Source: Tubiluchus corallicola
Taxonomy: Eukaryota > Priapulida > Priapulimorpha > Priapulimorphida > Tubiluchidae
Reading direction: 5' to 3'
DNA length: 64,000 nucleotides
NCBI GenBank assembly: GCA_030141605.1
Contig: JAQGDQ010000479.1
Span: 89,493 to 153,492 of the forward strand
Numbering within the stretch: position 1 is the first letter of the stretch; each line of letters starts with the position of its first letter. The position numbers and the translations under genes were made by a program. The notes beneath the pieces are model-generated. The model was given only the letters and a program-made list of their open reading frames with translations. It was not told where the DNA came from and did not search any database. Positions 24,640 through 37,464 of the stretch are shown piece by piece.

Positions 24640-24800
24640 TAAATTATGAATTATGAATTTATTCCACAGCAACTCAAACATACATATAAATTTATATAAC
24701 ATTGAAAAAAATAAACTATGCGAGTTATTGTGAGGAGGAGGAAGGAGCATTGAGCTTTCGAGTCCTCCTCCAGATAAGTGAAACAATTGACAATTAACAT
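24640..24800 (-). mobile_element. LINE-like 3' end, inverted
   Basis: Starts with a TTATGAATTATGAATTTATT tandem tail that includes an inverted AATAAA (TTTATT), followed by a GAGGAGGAGGAAGG...TCCTCCTCC fold-back. It reads as the 3' end of a truncated retroelement on the minus strand. Confidence 0.45.
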
Positions 24801-25728
24801 TACATTTTCATCAGTTATAACGTACATTAGAACAAAATAAGTTTTGTTAGTAACTTAAGATCAGGATGAGTAAAATTGTGAGTTAATTATACCGTTGTAG
24901 TAGGTAATTCTTTGATGTTTTTTTTAAATTGATAGAGATTAAGTTAACGCTATACAATGAAATGAACGATAGGTCGATATTTTTCCAGAAAAACTTACAT
25001 TAGTGACTCATCACATTCTATTTTGTCTGGTGGAATTCCTGCCAACTGTACATACAAGACAGAAATGTTAAATAAACACAATGGGGTGGCCAGAAATGAC
25101 CAAAATCAACCAAGATTCGAGGAGCAAACTTACAAGTCAATGGGTGTTAAGCGGATTGTCCATTTGACAGGGCTTGACAGAAGGGATTATCCCATAATTC
25201 TAAGCTACTGAACTTCACAAGGAAAATCTTATTCGAACCTGTCAAAGGCTAGGATGAGAAGATTAAAATCGGTTCCCACCGAATTGTGGCGGCACCAAGT
25301 TCCCAATCATCCCTTAAAATTTCAGTGAAACTGCTGGTGAATTGGAAACTTGGACTGTGTTTTGCACTTCGAGTAGCACTTGCTTTTACATTAATCGAGA
25401 CAAATTTACGATTTCTTTAGTTTTTGCCAAGTTGTCAGTTCGCATGCTTTGATACCTGCCCAACCACTACAAATTTGAGAGAAACCTGGTTAATTTTAGA
25501 GCAGACTCGACAGAAGAAAGGGTAGCATGGCGTGTCACTGCTCTCAACTAGAGCGTACAGACTGTTTATTGTGTGAAATCTAAAGATAAACACGCACAGG
25601 GTTTAGTAAATTCATCGATTGCCAGCCATCAGGTAAAACCGCAAAGAAGAAACTGTTATCTTACTTAAACATCTTTGTAAATGAGAAAGCTATAAGAGAA
25701 ATATTTATGGCATTCAACAATTATGGGA
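24801..25728. other. no gene recognised
   Basis: A 62-codon frame at 25023-25211 is not recognisable. Nothing else is supported. Confidence 0.45.
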
Positions 25729-26055
25729 TTAAATTCAGTCCCAAATTATTTGTTAATAAGAAAATTTTTTTGGGTTTGTGCTTTTGTTCAGTATGTTCAT
25801 CTTGTTTACACATGATAATTTTTTTCTACCTGTGCCCGCATGCTAAATATACCCTGTATCCGACGGGATGCATTGGGATTCAATGGAAGCATAAAATGTG
25901 CTTCATTTTGTAACTGCTGATGATTTTTTAAAGTATTTAAGACATTTGGTATGCATGCTATGCTGATCTGTACAAAGTCATCTCTAAAGTACTGTACGTT
26001 GCGCAGTTTTTTATGCAAACTAGAAAATCTATATAGATGGGTATGAAAGGGTTAA
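25729..26055 (-). mobile_element. piggyBac-type MITE, copy B (internally deleted)
   Basis: Bounded by TTAA at 25729 and 26052. One end keeps TTCAGTCCCAAATTATTT and the other GGGTATGAAAGGGTTAA. About 140 bp of the region next to the second end is missing relative to copy C. It keeps one GTATCC...GGGATGC motif. Confidence 0.85.
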
Positions 26056-26059
26056 AATA

Positions 26060-26500
26060 TTTTAAATACAACATGTGATTCTAAAAGAATGCAAAAATGA
26101 ACTGAAAATACTACAGCAGCCTTTCATAACTAATATGAAAACATCAAACAACAAGTATTATGAACGTTCAGCAGGCTGTAGTTAGTGGCAGGACCAAAAC
26201 CTGTCCATGCATTAGCATCATATCAACAAATTAAAACCCGCCACACACAAAATACTCGTGTCACTAACACAAAACACCCATAAGCACCTAAATTGAATTT
26301 AAATTTGTAAATATTGTAAAGTTTTAAAGTCTTAAATGAATTCTAAGTTTTAATGTAATTAATTACAATATAACCCGTGTTTTTAATTGTAAATTCATTT
26401 TTAACCCTATTTATTGCTCACAGCAGTGGAAACACTTGATTACACTATCAACTTTTGAATGTAGTTTACAGTTCATCGATGTGTAATTTTAACAGCAATA
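26060..26500. other. no gene recognised
   Basis: AT-rich. It ends with GCAATAAAGAGTTTTATT, which resembles a retroelement 3' end feeding into the ATT array that follows. Confidence 0.4.
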
Positions 26501-26504
26501 AAGA

Positions 26505-27330
<826 letters not shown>

Positions 27331-27349
27331 TGGAGCTCGATAGTCATAT

Positions 27350-28155
27350 GAAGTTAGAAATAAGTGAAAGAAAGAAATTCGGCTTTACAAATAAAAGTTT
27401 TTTGACGTTTTAGCAGTAAACGAAGACAGTACTGATAGTAGAAAAATTAAACTGTGTAAAAGTATTAAAGCTGCAACGTAAGAGTGATCATTTGAAAAAT
27501 AAAGGTCGTACGAGTCTGGTGGTGATGCGCTGAAGCTATAATAGCAGCAGCTGGCAGGACAATTAACAGTTGCATTAAACCAAATAGACCGAATTGCAAT
27601 CGTTCTCCTCGATTTTTGGCTGTAGATTAAATTAGGTAATCGATTGAAAAATAAGCGTGAAATGTGTAACAATTTGTAAAATCAGTAGTATGTAATGAAA
27701 AAACAACGAAATGTTATAAAAACGAAAAGGAACAGGAAAGGAGGGGAACCCTTTATTGTGCAAACATAAACATTGAAAAAATGCACAGTAAAACTGCTAT
27801 GCCTTGTTAGATTTGCACAGGCAAAACACGTGACATTCTTTTCCTCAAAAAAATGTGAAGAAAATAAAATAGAGTAATTTGTCAGTTGAACACGAGCTTC
27901 TTTAAATAAACACCTGAACAAAAATAACCTCTAGTTTAAGAAAACAGAACAGTCGACAGATAAGCATAAAAATGCAAACTGAATTTAAGCTTACGCAGTT
28001 CCCAGACGTGAGAAATCGATAATTACAATTAGTAAAAGAAAGCTGTGTTAAATAATGATTTTGATTAAATTGGTGATTAAATTATTAAATTAATAATTCA
28101 AGATTAAATGATTGACGATGCAAGATTAAACTATCGTCGTGGATAGAAGCCTAGT
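27350..28155. other. no gene recognised
   Basis: Reverse open frames of 79-95 codons (27385-27672, 27682-27921) show no recognisable domain. Confidence 0.45.
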
Positions 28156-28159
28156 TAGG

Positions 28160-28409
28160 TGTGACATCACGTGATCAGCTGATGTTCGGCTGACTCAGAA
28201 GTAAAGATTGATGATGTAATCCTTATGCGCAGAAGCTCACGGCGCATTAGGTTTGGCCCGCACCTCGGGGGAGATTAGGAACTGACTTGAAGACGGAGGG
28301 CTGGCATTACTATCCTCTTATATTTATCGTGTTGTGTTTGTTGTTTAATAAATGTGTTGCTTATTAAATAAAGTCTTGAGTTTGCCATGCCCATCGTGGC
28401 TGTCTCACA
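28160..28409 (+). mobile_element. solo-LTR-like segment (tentative)
   Basis: About 250 bp opening TGTGACATCACGTGATCAGC and closing GGCTGTCTCACA, i.e. TGTGA...TCACA ends. It has a TATA-like CTTATATTTATCG and an AATAAA (in TTAAATAAAGTC) at LTR-like positions. No target duplication and no primer-binding site are seen, so the call is weak. Confidence 0.3.
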
Positions 28410-28419
28410 CGCCACACAA

Positions 28420-29240
28420 TAATCAGCAAGCAGCTTTAACCACAAGAATAAATAGACTTTAATCAAATTATTTAACTCAATTAAGAATATCTTCAAGTAA
28501 AACTCGACACGTTTACTACCTCTGCTTTTACAATGCTACAATTGTTGTAATCAGTATGCCTCAACCAATCACTTGTGTGGTCACAACATTTTCGACATTA
28601 AAGATCTCAAAATTTTCATTTGCTAACAGAGTTTTAAACATTCGGAATGCTTTGCATTCTCAAGTAGTTCTTGCTATTAATTTGTCAGTTTTTAGCAAAT
28701 TAGAGATTAGCTAATGTCAATTTACTGCTTTATTGTAACTTTATCCGTAACATGTAACATTGTCATTGGAGTAATTGGCTCTCTCCAAACCGTATTATTG
28801 TATAAAACGTGTTGTATATTGTACATAATTCATACTTAGGTACATTTTATTAGGAGCTTTTTAATGAGAGATATTCAATTTTGTGGTATTTTTTTTGAAA
28901 TTTTATTTTTATGCATCTTTTTACGTTTTATAAAATCAGCGTATGTGCGCATGCGCCTGTTGATTCTTTTATACAATTTTAATATATGCATAAAAGTCAA
29001 TAAATAAATAAAATAATAATTTCAGTATTTATAGATATGCAGCTATTACGTGTATAGATAGTTAACTCTTTCGCAGGTTTGTTTTGATATGAAAAATTTT
29101 ACAAAACGTAAAACGGTGGCTATAAACTTAACTTACTTGAATGAGATACAGTGTCATTAAAAAACTGCTTAAAAGCTAACATTTTTAGTCTTCACTAAAA
29201 ACACAACCCACGAGCTTCTGTCCCGACGCTACGTATATAT
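28420..29240. other. no gene recognised
   Basis: AT-rich intergenic sequence with no supported exon. Confidence 0.5.
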
Positions 29241-29244
29241 ATAT

Positions 29245-29470
29245 ATATATATAATAATCTTTATTTGCCAATAAAATACATTGATAATCACTGATAAAAA
29301 CTTTACAGAGATGATCAATCAGTGTTAGTTAATAAAAACTTACACTGCTAAAGGCAAATGCGTCAGCGCAATCTAAACTACTGTGCAGTAATGGAAAGTA
29401 ACGACGAATAAAATCAAACATATTTACAACTATGCACAATAACTGAAAAAAGATATTAATATGGCCGTGC
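29245..29470 (-). mobile_element. LINE-like 3' end, inverted, copy 1
   Basis: After a TA run, ATAATCTTTATTTGCCAATAAAATAC leads into ACTTTACAGAGATGATCAATCAG and ACGACGAATAAAAT. The same string occurs at 38818-38910, where it continues into a recognisable LINE C-terminus, so this copy belongs to the same family. Confidence 0.6.
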
Positions 29471-29822
29471 TGTTATACGACGTGTCTGAAACAAATTATC
29501 TTCTTTTCTTTCTTTGCACAAGAAACATCTGCTCTTCAAATGTCAAAACTCCTTTGACAGATCACCATTTCATGAACATCAGCATAAACATTAGCGTTAG
29601 TTACATTACGTAATTATCCTTCCTTAGACACTTGACAATACGCTGAGAAGCCCTCCCACCCCCAGACAACTCTGCACGACCCCCACTTTCGAACAAATAA
29701 GCCAAGAACAGTTGTGTGTTCTAATTGCTCGTATCGTGTTACTTTGGAAGAAAGGGAGTCTAGCCTCAAGGCTACACGCAAGAAAGAAAGTTGAAGATCT
29801 AGCGTGAGCATTGTTTGGGAAG

Positions 29823-29940
29823 ATGCTTTGTGCAGTTACAAGTGAGAAATCTTGTTTGTTTGTGCTGCAGTTACGAGAGAGAAATCTTGTTTGTTTGCTC
29901 AGTTACGAGGGAGAAATCTGGTTTGTTTGTGCAGTTTTTA
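29823..29940. repeat. ~40-bp tandem repeat, 3 copies
   Basis: AGTTACnAGnGAGAAATCT followed by GTTTGTTTG occurs three times just upstream of the 5S-derived element. Confidence 0.85.
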
Positions 29941-29957
29941 AATTCTTTATATAACCA

Positions 29958-30502
29958 TACTACGGCCAAATCACGTTGAAAACACCGGTTCTCGTCTGAT
30001 CACCGAAGTTAAGCAACGTAGAGCCTGGTTAGTACTTGGACGGGTGACCGCCTAGGAATACCAGGTGCTGTAGGTTTGCTGGATGCCCACACTGTATCTC
30101 GACACTAGGCGGAGGAGCTGTACAAGCAGCCAACGGCTAGAGGGCGGAGGAGGTCAAGTGACCCAACGGCCATGTGTAGAGGAGTAAACCTTCCAAATCA
30201 GGAGTGGAGCCCTGAAGGCGGACCAGTGCAGCATGCTCACTGACTCCGGCAGCTCCTACAGCCAACCTGGTGCCAAACGTATCGCTCCGCTTTCCTTTGG
30301 ACTACACCAGGGAGGAAGAGAGGGGGTTCCTGTTGTCTGGGCAACTCAGGATCTCCATACACCTTGCCCAGGCGTGCGCCCTGGAGACGTTCAAGGATCG
30401 CACTGCTCAGCCACAGTCGACGCTGCAGCTCCATCAATGTGATCAATAACTGACTCTCTTGGCGCACACTCCACAGTCTTCCGAGACAGAAGGATGCCAA
30501 CA
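29958..30502 (+). mobile_element. 5S rRNA-headed SINE (SINE3-like), full copy
   Basis: Positions 29958-30078 resemble a whole 5S rRNA gene: CTACGGCC, TCACGTTGAA, CTCGTCTGATCACCGAAGTT, then GGTTAGTACTTGGACGGGTG, and GGTGCTGTAGG at its end. The internal A, IE and C box regions for RNA polymerase III are therefore retained. It is fused to a ~420-bp body (GCCCACACTGTATCTCGAC ... GACAGAAGGATGCCAACAA) that recurs at 49571-49918 and 55336-55820. A 5S head plus LINE-like tail defines the SINE3 class. The body is unusually long and GC-rich. An antisense frame of about 85-100 codons is open in the copies, but this may be chance. Confidence 0.8.
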
Positions 30503-30509
30503 ATATAGC

Positions 30510-31090
30510 CATGAACGACATGAATTTATTAAATTTTCTCAATAACCAATGAACTTTTTAATAACTTTATTAAAAAAATAAAGTTTTTACTTCACGCTAG
30601 CAGTCATCTTCAGGTAACAAAAAAAATTAAAGTTGAACTAATTCTATTAACGGAAGAGTGAAGATGACCAGCAGTATGCAATAGAAATATTGTTATTTTT
30701 TTTAAAAAAAGCCAAAAATTCATTTTATTGTTGGTATTTAACCAATTTTGTATCTTCATGTATCGAGACAGTATCTTCAGCCTACCAGTCATGATCAAAT
30801 TTCAAACATTTTTGGTAAAAAGGAACATTCGTTGATTGCCAATGCACAGAAAACAATTCGAAAAAATTACAGAAATTCTTTACACAGACCATAATAGTAT
30901 CAGGTTATCGACATTTACGTTTGAATCATTACGTCGTACGTGTAGCAAAGTTCCGTATTCATGAGTTTCTTTATCACGCTTGTTTTCCTATGTTTTTTTT
31001 TGTAAATTTACCCTCTTATCTTGGAGTCAATGGTAGCATATCAGTCAAAGTACTTTATCTTATGTTTGTATACGAGAATGCGAGCAATGT
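30510..31090. other. no gene recognised
   Basis: AT-rich; nothing supported. Confidence 0.5.
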
Positions 31091-31555
31091 TTAACCCTTT
31101 CATGCCCGTTGTATCCCGTGGGATACGAGAATATTTTCTGCCTTTAAAATTAATGAAATTTTAAAACTGACACTTATTTGATCTGTTAATAGTTATTTTG
31201 ATTTAAGCCAATAACAATAGACTAAAATGGTGATAAAATGGCAAACTAGAAAATCTACATAGCATAAAGAACTGCGCAACGTACAGTACTTTAGAGACGA
31301 CTTTGTACAGATCAGCATAGCGTGCATACTAAATGTCTTAAATATTTTAAAAAATTATCAGCAGTTGCAAAATGAAGCACATTTTATGTTTCCATTGAAT
31401 CCCAATGTATCCCGTGGGATACAGGCTATATTTAGCACACGGGCACAGGTAGAAAAAATAGTTATTATGTGTAAACAAGATGGACATACTGAAGAAAAGT
31501 GCCAAGCCAAAAAATTTTTTCTTATTAAAAAATAATTTGGGACTGAAAGGGTTAA
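31091..31555 (+). mobile_element. piggyBac-type MITE, copy C
   Basis: 465 bp. It starts TTAACCCTTTCATGCCC and ends GGGACTGAAAGGGTTAA. TTAA borders and 12-bp perfect inverted ends (TTAACCCTTTCA / TGAAAGGGTTAA) are the piggyBac pattern. Subterminal GTATCCCGTGGGATAC motifs occur at about 31111 and 31407. No coding capacity. Confidence 0.92.
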
Positions 31556-31596
31556 CTGGAGAACTAGGAAGTGGTTGTTATTTTGTGATCATTGTA

Positions 31597-31830
31597 GACA
31601 TAGACATAGATATAGACATAGATATAGATATAGACATGTTTATTCATCTCTTCTAATGCACATTTACATAAAATACACAGCTGATTAATCATATAAAATT
31701 TACGAACAAAAAGAGATGGAAAATATACATCAAGAAGTGATTAAGTTGGTGCAAGAGAAAAGTTAGCAAAAGACCATCAGGTCTAAGAGCCTTTCTACCA
31801 ACTGTTTCAATTCCAAAAAAAATAAAAATT
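31597..31830 (-). mobile_element. LINE 3' end, inverted, with (TAGACA)n-type tail
   Basis: Runs from TAGACATAGACATAGATATAG into AACATGTTTATTCATCTC-like sequence and a GACCATCAGGTCTAAGAGCC block. It is comparable with 10630-10790. Confidence 0.5.
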
Positions 31831-32206
31831 GAATAAAATTCATTATTAAAGAGACTTAAAGAAAAAAATTTCCACTAAGAGGATTGTAGTCAGATATGCC
31901 TAACGGCTTGTTGGTGGCAAATAGCTGCAAGAATCTTTCAGTCTCTTAAAGCTGCCTAGCAAGCTTGCATCAGTTACCATTTCACTGCAAAAAGTTCAAT
32001 CTTTTCAACAAATGTCTCCAGTATGCTCTGCTAGGTTTTATTTAAAGGAAGCATCAACCCTCGAACAGCATTTATTGCATTTTAATGTGCAATTAAGAAT
32101 ATTGAAATCACCACACAAGACTGGTTTGCCTAAAATGTAAAAGAAATTTAAATATTTTTTATCTCCCGCCAAACGAACGTCGCTGCCTGCATATTTTAAA
32201 AAAAAA

Positions 32207-32430
32207 TGACGTAAGCTGGTGTCTGCTGGGCAGCGTGAATGCTGTGAAGGCAAGTTGTGATGAAGGTACGCGCTGAGAAATGTCTACAGTTCACTCAGAA
32301 GTTCAGTTATTCCAGCTTTGTATTTAACTGCTTATGTAAAAATTAATCATTTGGTCAACTTTGACCAAGATTAAAATGGTTACGTAGCTTTAACCCACAG
32401 GATTATACCGTAAAATGTGTAAATAGTATA
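32207..32430 (+). repeat. direct repeat flanking the MS4A-like gene, copy 1
   Basis: AAGCTGGTGTCTGCTGGGC ... TTCAGTTATTC ... GGATTATACCGTAAAATGTG. A second copy in the same orientation lies at 37465-37680, about 5.25 kb away, so the two bracket the MS4A-like gene. No LTR hallmarks are obvious. Confidence 0.75.
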
Positions 32431-34786
32431 CATTAATTACGTAAATGTAATTAATTTACAGACTTTTGCTGATTTTCAGACACACATGTAAACTTGCCAG
32501 CATACAGTAGGCACCAGGTGGGTTACTTAGTTTATAGAGTTCGCTCTATAAGTCAAAAAGGTTGTTGAAGCACTTGGCAGAATAATTGTTTATATTTCGA
32601 GGTAACCAGATGACGCCATTTTTCACCAAAATGAGCGCGCCCAAGCGTGAAGTGATCGCGATTTTTAATTGCAATTATTAATTACACGAGGCGCTTATCA
32701 CAACTTCATTGCTGAAACTTTTTCTCAAATATTAGAATAAGCTCAGCTTCCCAAGAGACTTTGCTTTTGCGTTTAGGGGTAACTTAATTCTAAAACTGAA
32801 CAATTTTTGCCTTTAGTTTGTGTGTAACTGGTGATTAGCTGAAATTGTTCCGGCTTTTAATTGCATAACGTACAAAAGTCATATCTTGAAAACGATTTAA
32901 AATCTATAAACTCGTTACTTTCACAGCCAAAAGCTAATGTAATGTAACATTATGCTGTGAAACCTAAATTTTGCAATGCACTTGCTACAAATACTATTGC
33001 AGTCGAAACTTCGGCCATTTTTTTCTGTTCCGCACGATATGAAAAAATAACAAAGCATTGGCTTTACCTTATCAGTTTCAAACAAATATGTAATTGGAAA
33101 ATTCTTAGCAATTTAACTGGTATGTGAGCACAAAAAGTGAAATTTTGGTGTAAGGGAAGCATAATGTAGGCAGTTATTATACATGTATTGCTAATTAAAA
33201 GAACGGACAAGCCACTTGGCATATTGTGCTAATTTTACTATTGTGACTTTAACGTAGAAAAGTATAACAAAGAAATTTCCCAAAAATCAGCCTGTGAAGC
33301 TTAAAATGAAATTACACTACTAGTGTTCAGTTGAAGATTATGGCCTGACTGGTGGACATCATGGCTTTTCCGCAGGCATGCTCTGTATAAATTAAATCAA
33401 ATTTCTGCGGCTTACCTAATGTTTATGCAAAATGCAAAATTATCTATCAAATTTTCTTGCAAAAAAACTCTTGATGGAAATTGATAGTAAAATGCCATTC
33501 TTCAGCCGATGAAACATTTAATGATCACGATTTTAAATTGACTTTACACTTTACACGAGATGCTTTTCACACTTTTATTATTAAAACCTTCTAACATTTT
33601 CACGAGAATAGAAATACGATCCCAGAGGGCGTGCTTTTCCTTTGACTCTCTGTACGAAATTATTAGAGGAATTTGGGGTCCCCAACTTGCAGTTGTCAGA
33701 GTCTAAGAAACATCAAACATAAATTTATTACGTTTGTAGTTTTCCGCCAAATGTTAGAAAATTTTCAACAATTTTTCTACTTGTAGACAGGTGCAGAACA
33801 TTACAAAATGCACAAAATAAATAGACAGAAAGAAGAAGCGTGACATTATGCAGTAGAGGCCAAAGTTATTTGGTTAAGCAACAAGATTATTGATAAGGCT
33901 GAGGCAGGTTGTAACAAAGAAAATTTTCTAGCAAACATTACTAAACGTCAAAGATGACAGAAATAAGATAAATAAGACAGATGACTTTGATATTTTGTGC
34001 TAGCAAAAACACTACAATTATATTGAACTTTGATAGTACGCCTATTTAATGTACGAGCAACTCAGATGTCATATCACAAGCTTAGATGAAATTGATTTAG
34101 AAACAACGTCAATCAAGGAAATACATATTCTTGTGATCGAAAAGGTGTTGACTTATAAGGTAGGTTATGAAATTGTTAGCATGATAATGCAAAGTCTTGG
34201 CAGATTTATTTTGTCGAGATAAAGTTTTTGTTGAAATTTAATTAATGCCTTTAGGGTTGTTCCAGAAATTATTCTTCCATCCCGGTAATTGTTAAAAGGA
34301 GGCATTGGCGACAACTATTGTCACTGTCATGCTATTGTAGCTCTAGAAACTGCACTGATATTTCATTAATGATTTGGATTGGTGTGAGCTGCTATGTTTG
34401 TGGAGAGTTATTAGATTACTATAACATGTTGGCTGCTTGTCATGATTGATTGCCTGATCATCAAATGATAGAAACAAATTATCAGCTCCGTCGAATAATG
34501 TATTCTAGTAACTTCGTAATGCAATAATGAATAATACAATTTATTATTCATTGTGTAACATATACTTCTGTTTTTATACTAAATTTACATTGAATATATA
34601 TTTTTGCATTGTGCTGCATGCGTGCGTATAGCAATTCAATTTTATTTTGTAAAACAGGTGAAAATAGACGGTGCGTTAGCTGATTCTAAATTAGGTGCTG
34701 TGAAAGTGATTTTAATTATACGTGTAATAATAACAAATAATAATTAGCATTATCTGTTTATCAGTTACACCTGGTTATTATTTCAG
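32431..34786. other. no gene recognised (possible 5' exon of the MS4A-like gene)
   Basis: AT-rich. The next gene begins with a splice acceptor, so a non-coding first exon should lie here or further upstream. I cannot place it. Confidence 0.4.
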
Positions 34787-34795
34787 CATAGAATC

Positions 34796-36045
34796 ATGAC
34801 AGACATGCGTGACACAGAAAATACAGATATGAAGCCACATTCGTATACTCCTACAGCAACTCCACAAGCAGCACCTGCCACAGGCCAAACTCCACAAGTT
34901 GTGTTTGCACCAATTTCTGCTCCTCAAGGAGCATTTGCGCCTGAAGGAGTCTTCACAGCAAGCTATGCGCCTCAGATAGTATACCAAGCACCACCAAATC
35001 AGCTTCAAGTACCTTTCACACAAGTCAATTTGGCAACTGTCAACCAGCCACAGTTCAACGATAAATGCGCAAAAATTCTTTCTATTCTGCAGGTATCAAC
35101 TTTTTAGTGACTTTTGTGTTAAAATGGTAGTTTCAATTGCTGTAATTAAAATAGTACATAGATTGATTGTTTTACACCTGAATAAAATGAGTTAAGATAA
35201 AAGAAACAAGTTCCCGGACAAGCTCAATAGCTACTTAATGTAAGAGATTTCAATGAGTAAAAACACATTTCAAATGACATACAATTCACAAAGTAGTGAC
35301 AGGAGATATCTCTTGCCGTTTTTCTTGAATTGGGTGAGACTGTAAGACTTTTCAGAGAGTTTCTTCGAGGTCTCATGCCAGACGAGTTTGGCGTTGGGAT
35401 GAGTGGTTAGGGCATCAATTTTCGTAGCCTTGGTACCCAAGAAGGACAGGTGATTTGCGTATGAAATCCAGTTAGTGAAGTAAATTTAGTTTAGTTAGTA
35501 ACTAAACTTAGTTTCTGTTTTTGTAGGTTCTGTGTGGCTGTATTGCACTTATCGCGGAAATAATAATAACGACTTACCATTGCGGGACCACTGGTGCTGG
35601 CATTTGGTGCGGATTTTTCTTCATTATTGCTGGAGGCTTAGGTCTTGGTGCAGCTGGGACCAGCCAAAAAAAGAAATGCTTGATCATTTCTTTCATGGTG
35701 TTAAGTATTCTTGCTGCCGTATTTGCAGCCATTCTTATAAGTTTAGCTAGTATATACTTTGATGGTAGAGAATGTAAGGCTGCTTACTGGACCCAAATAG
35801 CATCAGCGTTTATAGAAATGCTGCCCTCTATTTGGTCTGCGTCCCTTTGCTGCAAGGCAGTTTGTTGCGGAGCAGTAAGTAATCCAGGAGTTGTATATTA
35901 TGCACCTGGTCAACAAAGTGGAGTTTTGGTTACACCAGGAGTGCAAGTTCAGCAGCAAACACAGTTCCAAGGACAGCAGCCTAAAGGAGGGCAAGTGGCT
36001 CAGCCTCTTTATGTGTATGGTACGACAGTGCCAAATAAGCAGTAG
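34796..36045 (+). CDS. MS4A/CD20-like four-pass membrane protein
   Basis: Two coding exons, 34796-35092 and 35527-36045. The donor CAG|GTATC and acceptor TTTTTGTAG|GTT are in phase 0 and join to 271 aa. The first ~85 residues are Pro/Gln/Ala-rich. CAKILSILQVLCGC opens TM1; GIWCGFFFIIAGGLGLGAAG is TM2, with the G-x-W-x-G-x-x-F-I-x-x-G pattern of the CD20/MS4A family; CLIISFMVLSILAAVF begins TM3; a fourth segment lies in FIEMLPSIWSASLCCKAVCC. The tail is Pro/Gln/Gly-rich again. The acceptor at 34786 (TTATTTCAG) puts the start codon 10 nt into an exon, implying an upstream 5'-UTR exon. Family members act as membrane adaptors or ion-flux modulators in immune and sensory cells; the role of this one is unknown. 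Confidence 0.78.
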
Positions 36046-36049
36046 GAAA

Positions 36050-36910
36050 CATGATAAATAGCTAATTATTGAAGAGCATTTTTAAAAATACAGTTTTGTA
36101 TCTTGATATTGTTCGTATACATTTTATATGTATTGATAAAGCAGTGAAGCAACTGTAATATTGAATAATAATTTAAATGTTGATTTTAATGCCGATTTTT
36201 TGTTGTTGTTTGTTGTTAAAACTGTTACAATGGAATAAGTTAGGTGCAGAAATTATTATGGAGTGATCTAAGCCTATGAAAATTCAAAATGCTAGATCAG
36301 AAAGTAAGCTAAAGATTATTCACTGACTTTTATCAGTCTAACTGATCGATTTTGTGACTAAAATGAATCTTTTGTTATTTTAACTCAGATTCTCGTGATA
36401 GTACGAAAATTTGTTCAATTGGTTTAGGTCATCGATCGATCTTGGTGCCTTAAAATCATCATTATTGTTACTCTCAATTATCATTATTATGACCGATTCG
36501 TATTATAACCATCTTGTAGCTGTCATTGCTAATATCGTCAACATTGTCGTCATAATTAACATTACTAGCATATTTACTTTTTTTGTTGACCTATTAGTTT
36601 TCCATGTTGTTGTGTATTCTTTTCATCTGCTGTAGCTAAGTCATATGCAATCCATGTTGGATGTACCTTGAAGCTTTTACTGAATTTGCTTGAGCTACAC
36701 TCATAGCACTCAGTGTAGAAGCATGTCAAACTTATAAACAGAATGCTGATATTGTAATTCTATTGGTTATACTGAATAGATAATGAAGTAAATACAAAAA
36801 AATGCTTTACGTAATTTTATTATTTGTTTGTCACGCGTTTAATGTTTCTGAACTGCAGATAAGCAGGAAATTTACCCGAATGCAGCAGCCATCATTCATC
36901 TATTGGCCTT
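36050..36910. other. 3' flank of the MS4A-like gene
   Basis: AT-rich with no canonical AATAAA close to the stop. No further exon recognised. Confidence 0.4.
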
Positions 36911-36914
36911 TTGA

Positions 36915-37140
36915 GTTTAGACCATTGAAAGCACAAGAAAACCCTTCATAAACAAAAAGCTTAAAAAATTCGTCACTTACTTACAGCCTTATTGCACGCA
37001 GGACTTCAATCGGCAGCAACGCTATGTAAAACATGTAAATATAAACTTCCGAGATGACCATTAGACGTAGCCAATTTGACAACAAATCATTTGAAACAAG
37101 TTCACATAACACTTAGTAAAGTTTGAAATGACGGTTAGAA
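36915..37140 (+). repeat. dispersed repeat R1, copy 3 (partial)
   Basis: Matches the left part of 23990-24620: ACAAGAAAACCCT, AAAAAATTCGTC, GTAAAACATGTAAATATAAACT, TTAGACGTAGCCA. Confidence 0.65.
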
Positions 37141-37464
37141 AATATTAGTGTACGATTATTTAACACTGATGCATTTCATATCAGATAGAAACTACTGGAA
37201 GCGTTTAGTACGTAATATAAAGTCATGTATACATTGGAATATTTTACAGTTAGCAACAGTTAAATTCATCTTTTCCGAATAATAACAACTTCAACAGAGC
37301 ATTATTTCCTAACTCAGCTATATTAAGGTTTTATGGGGGTTCTTTGAGGGTACAACTATAACAAGTAATAATACAGAACAAAATATTATCGTGATACCAA
37401 AGCATTAATGTATGTACTCCAGTTGCTGAATCATTGGTGTATCCAATAAAGGCGTAAAATAGTA

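Noticed and set aside
25023-25211. 62-codon frame beginning MSGGIPANC
   Set aside because: No recognisable domain, no paired splice sites, no repeat match; not enough support.
29958-30078. Functional 5S rRNA gene
   Set aside because: Close to 5S but fused to a repeated SINE body, without the T-run terminator expected right after the gene; other copies are truncated.
30237-30542. 101-codon antisense frame in the 5S-SINE, also at 49653-49946 and 55471-55950
   Set aside because: Open in all three copies, but the copies are similar at DNA level, so conservation cannot be told from shared descent; noted under the SINE instead.
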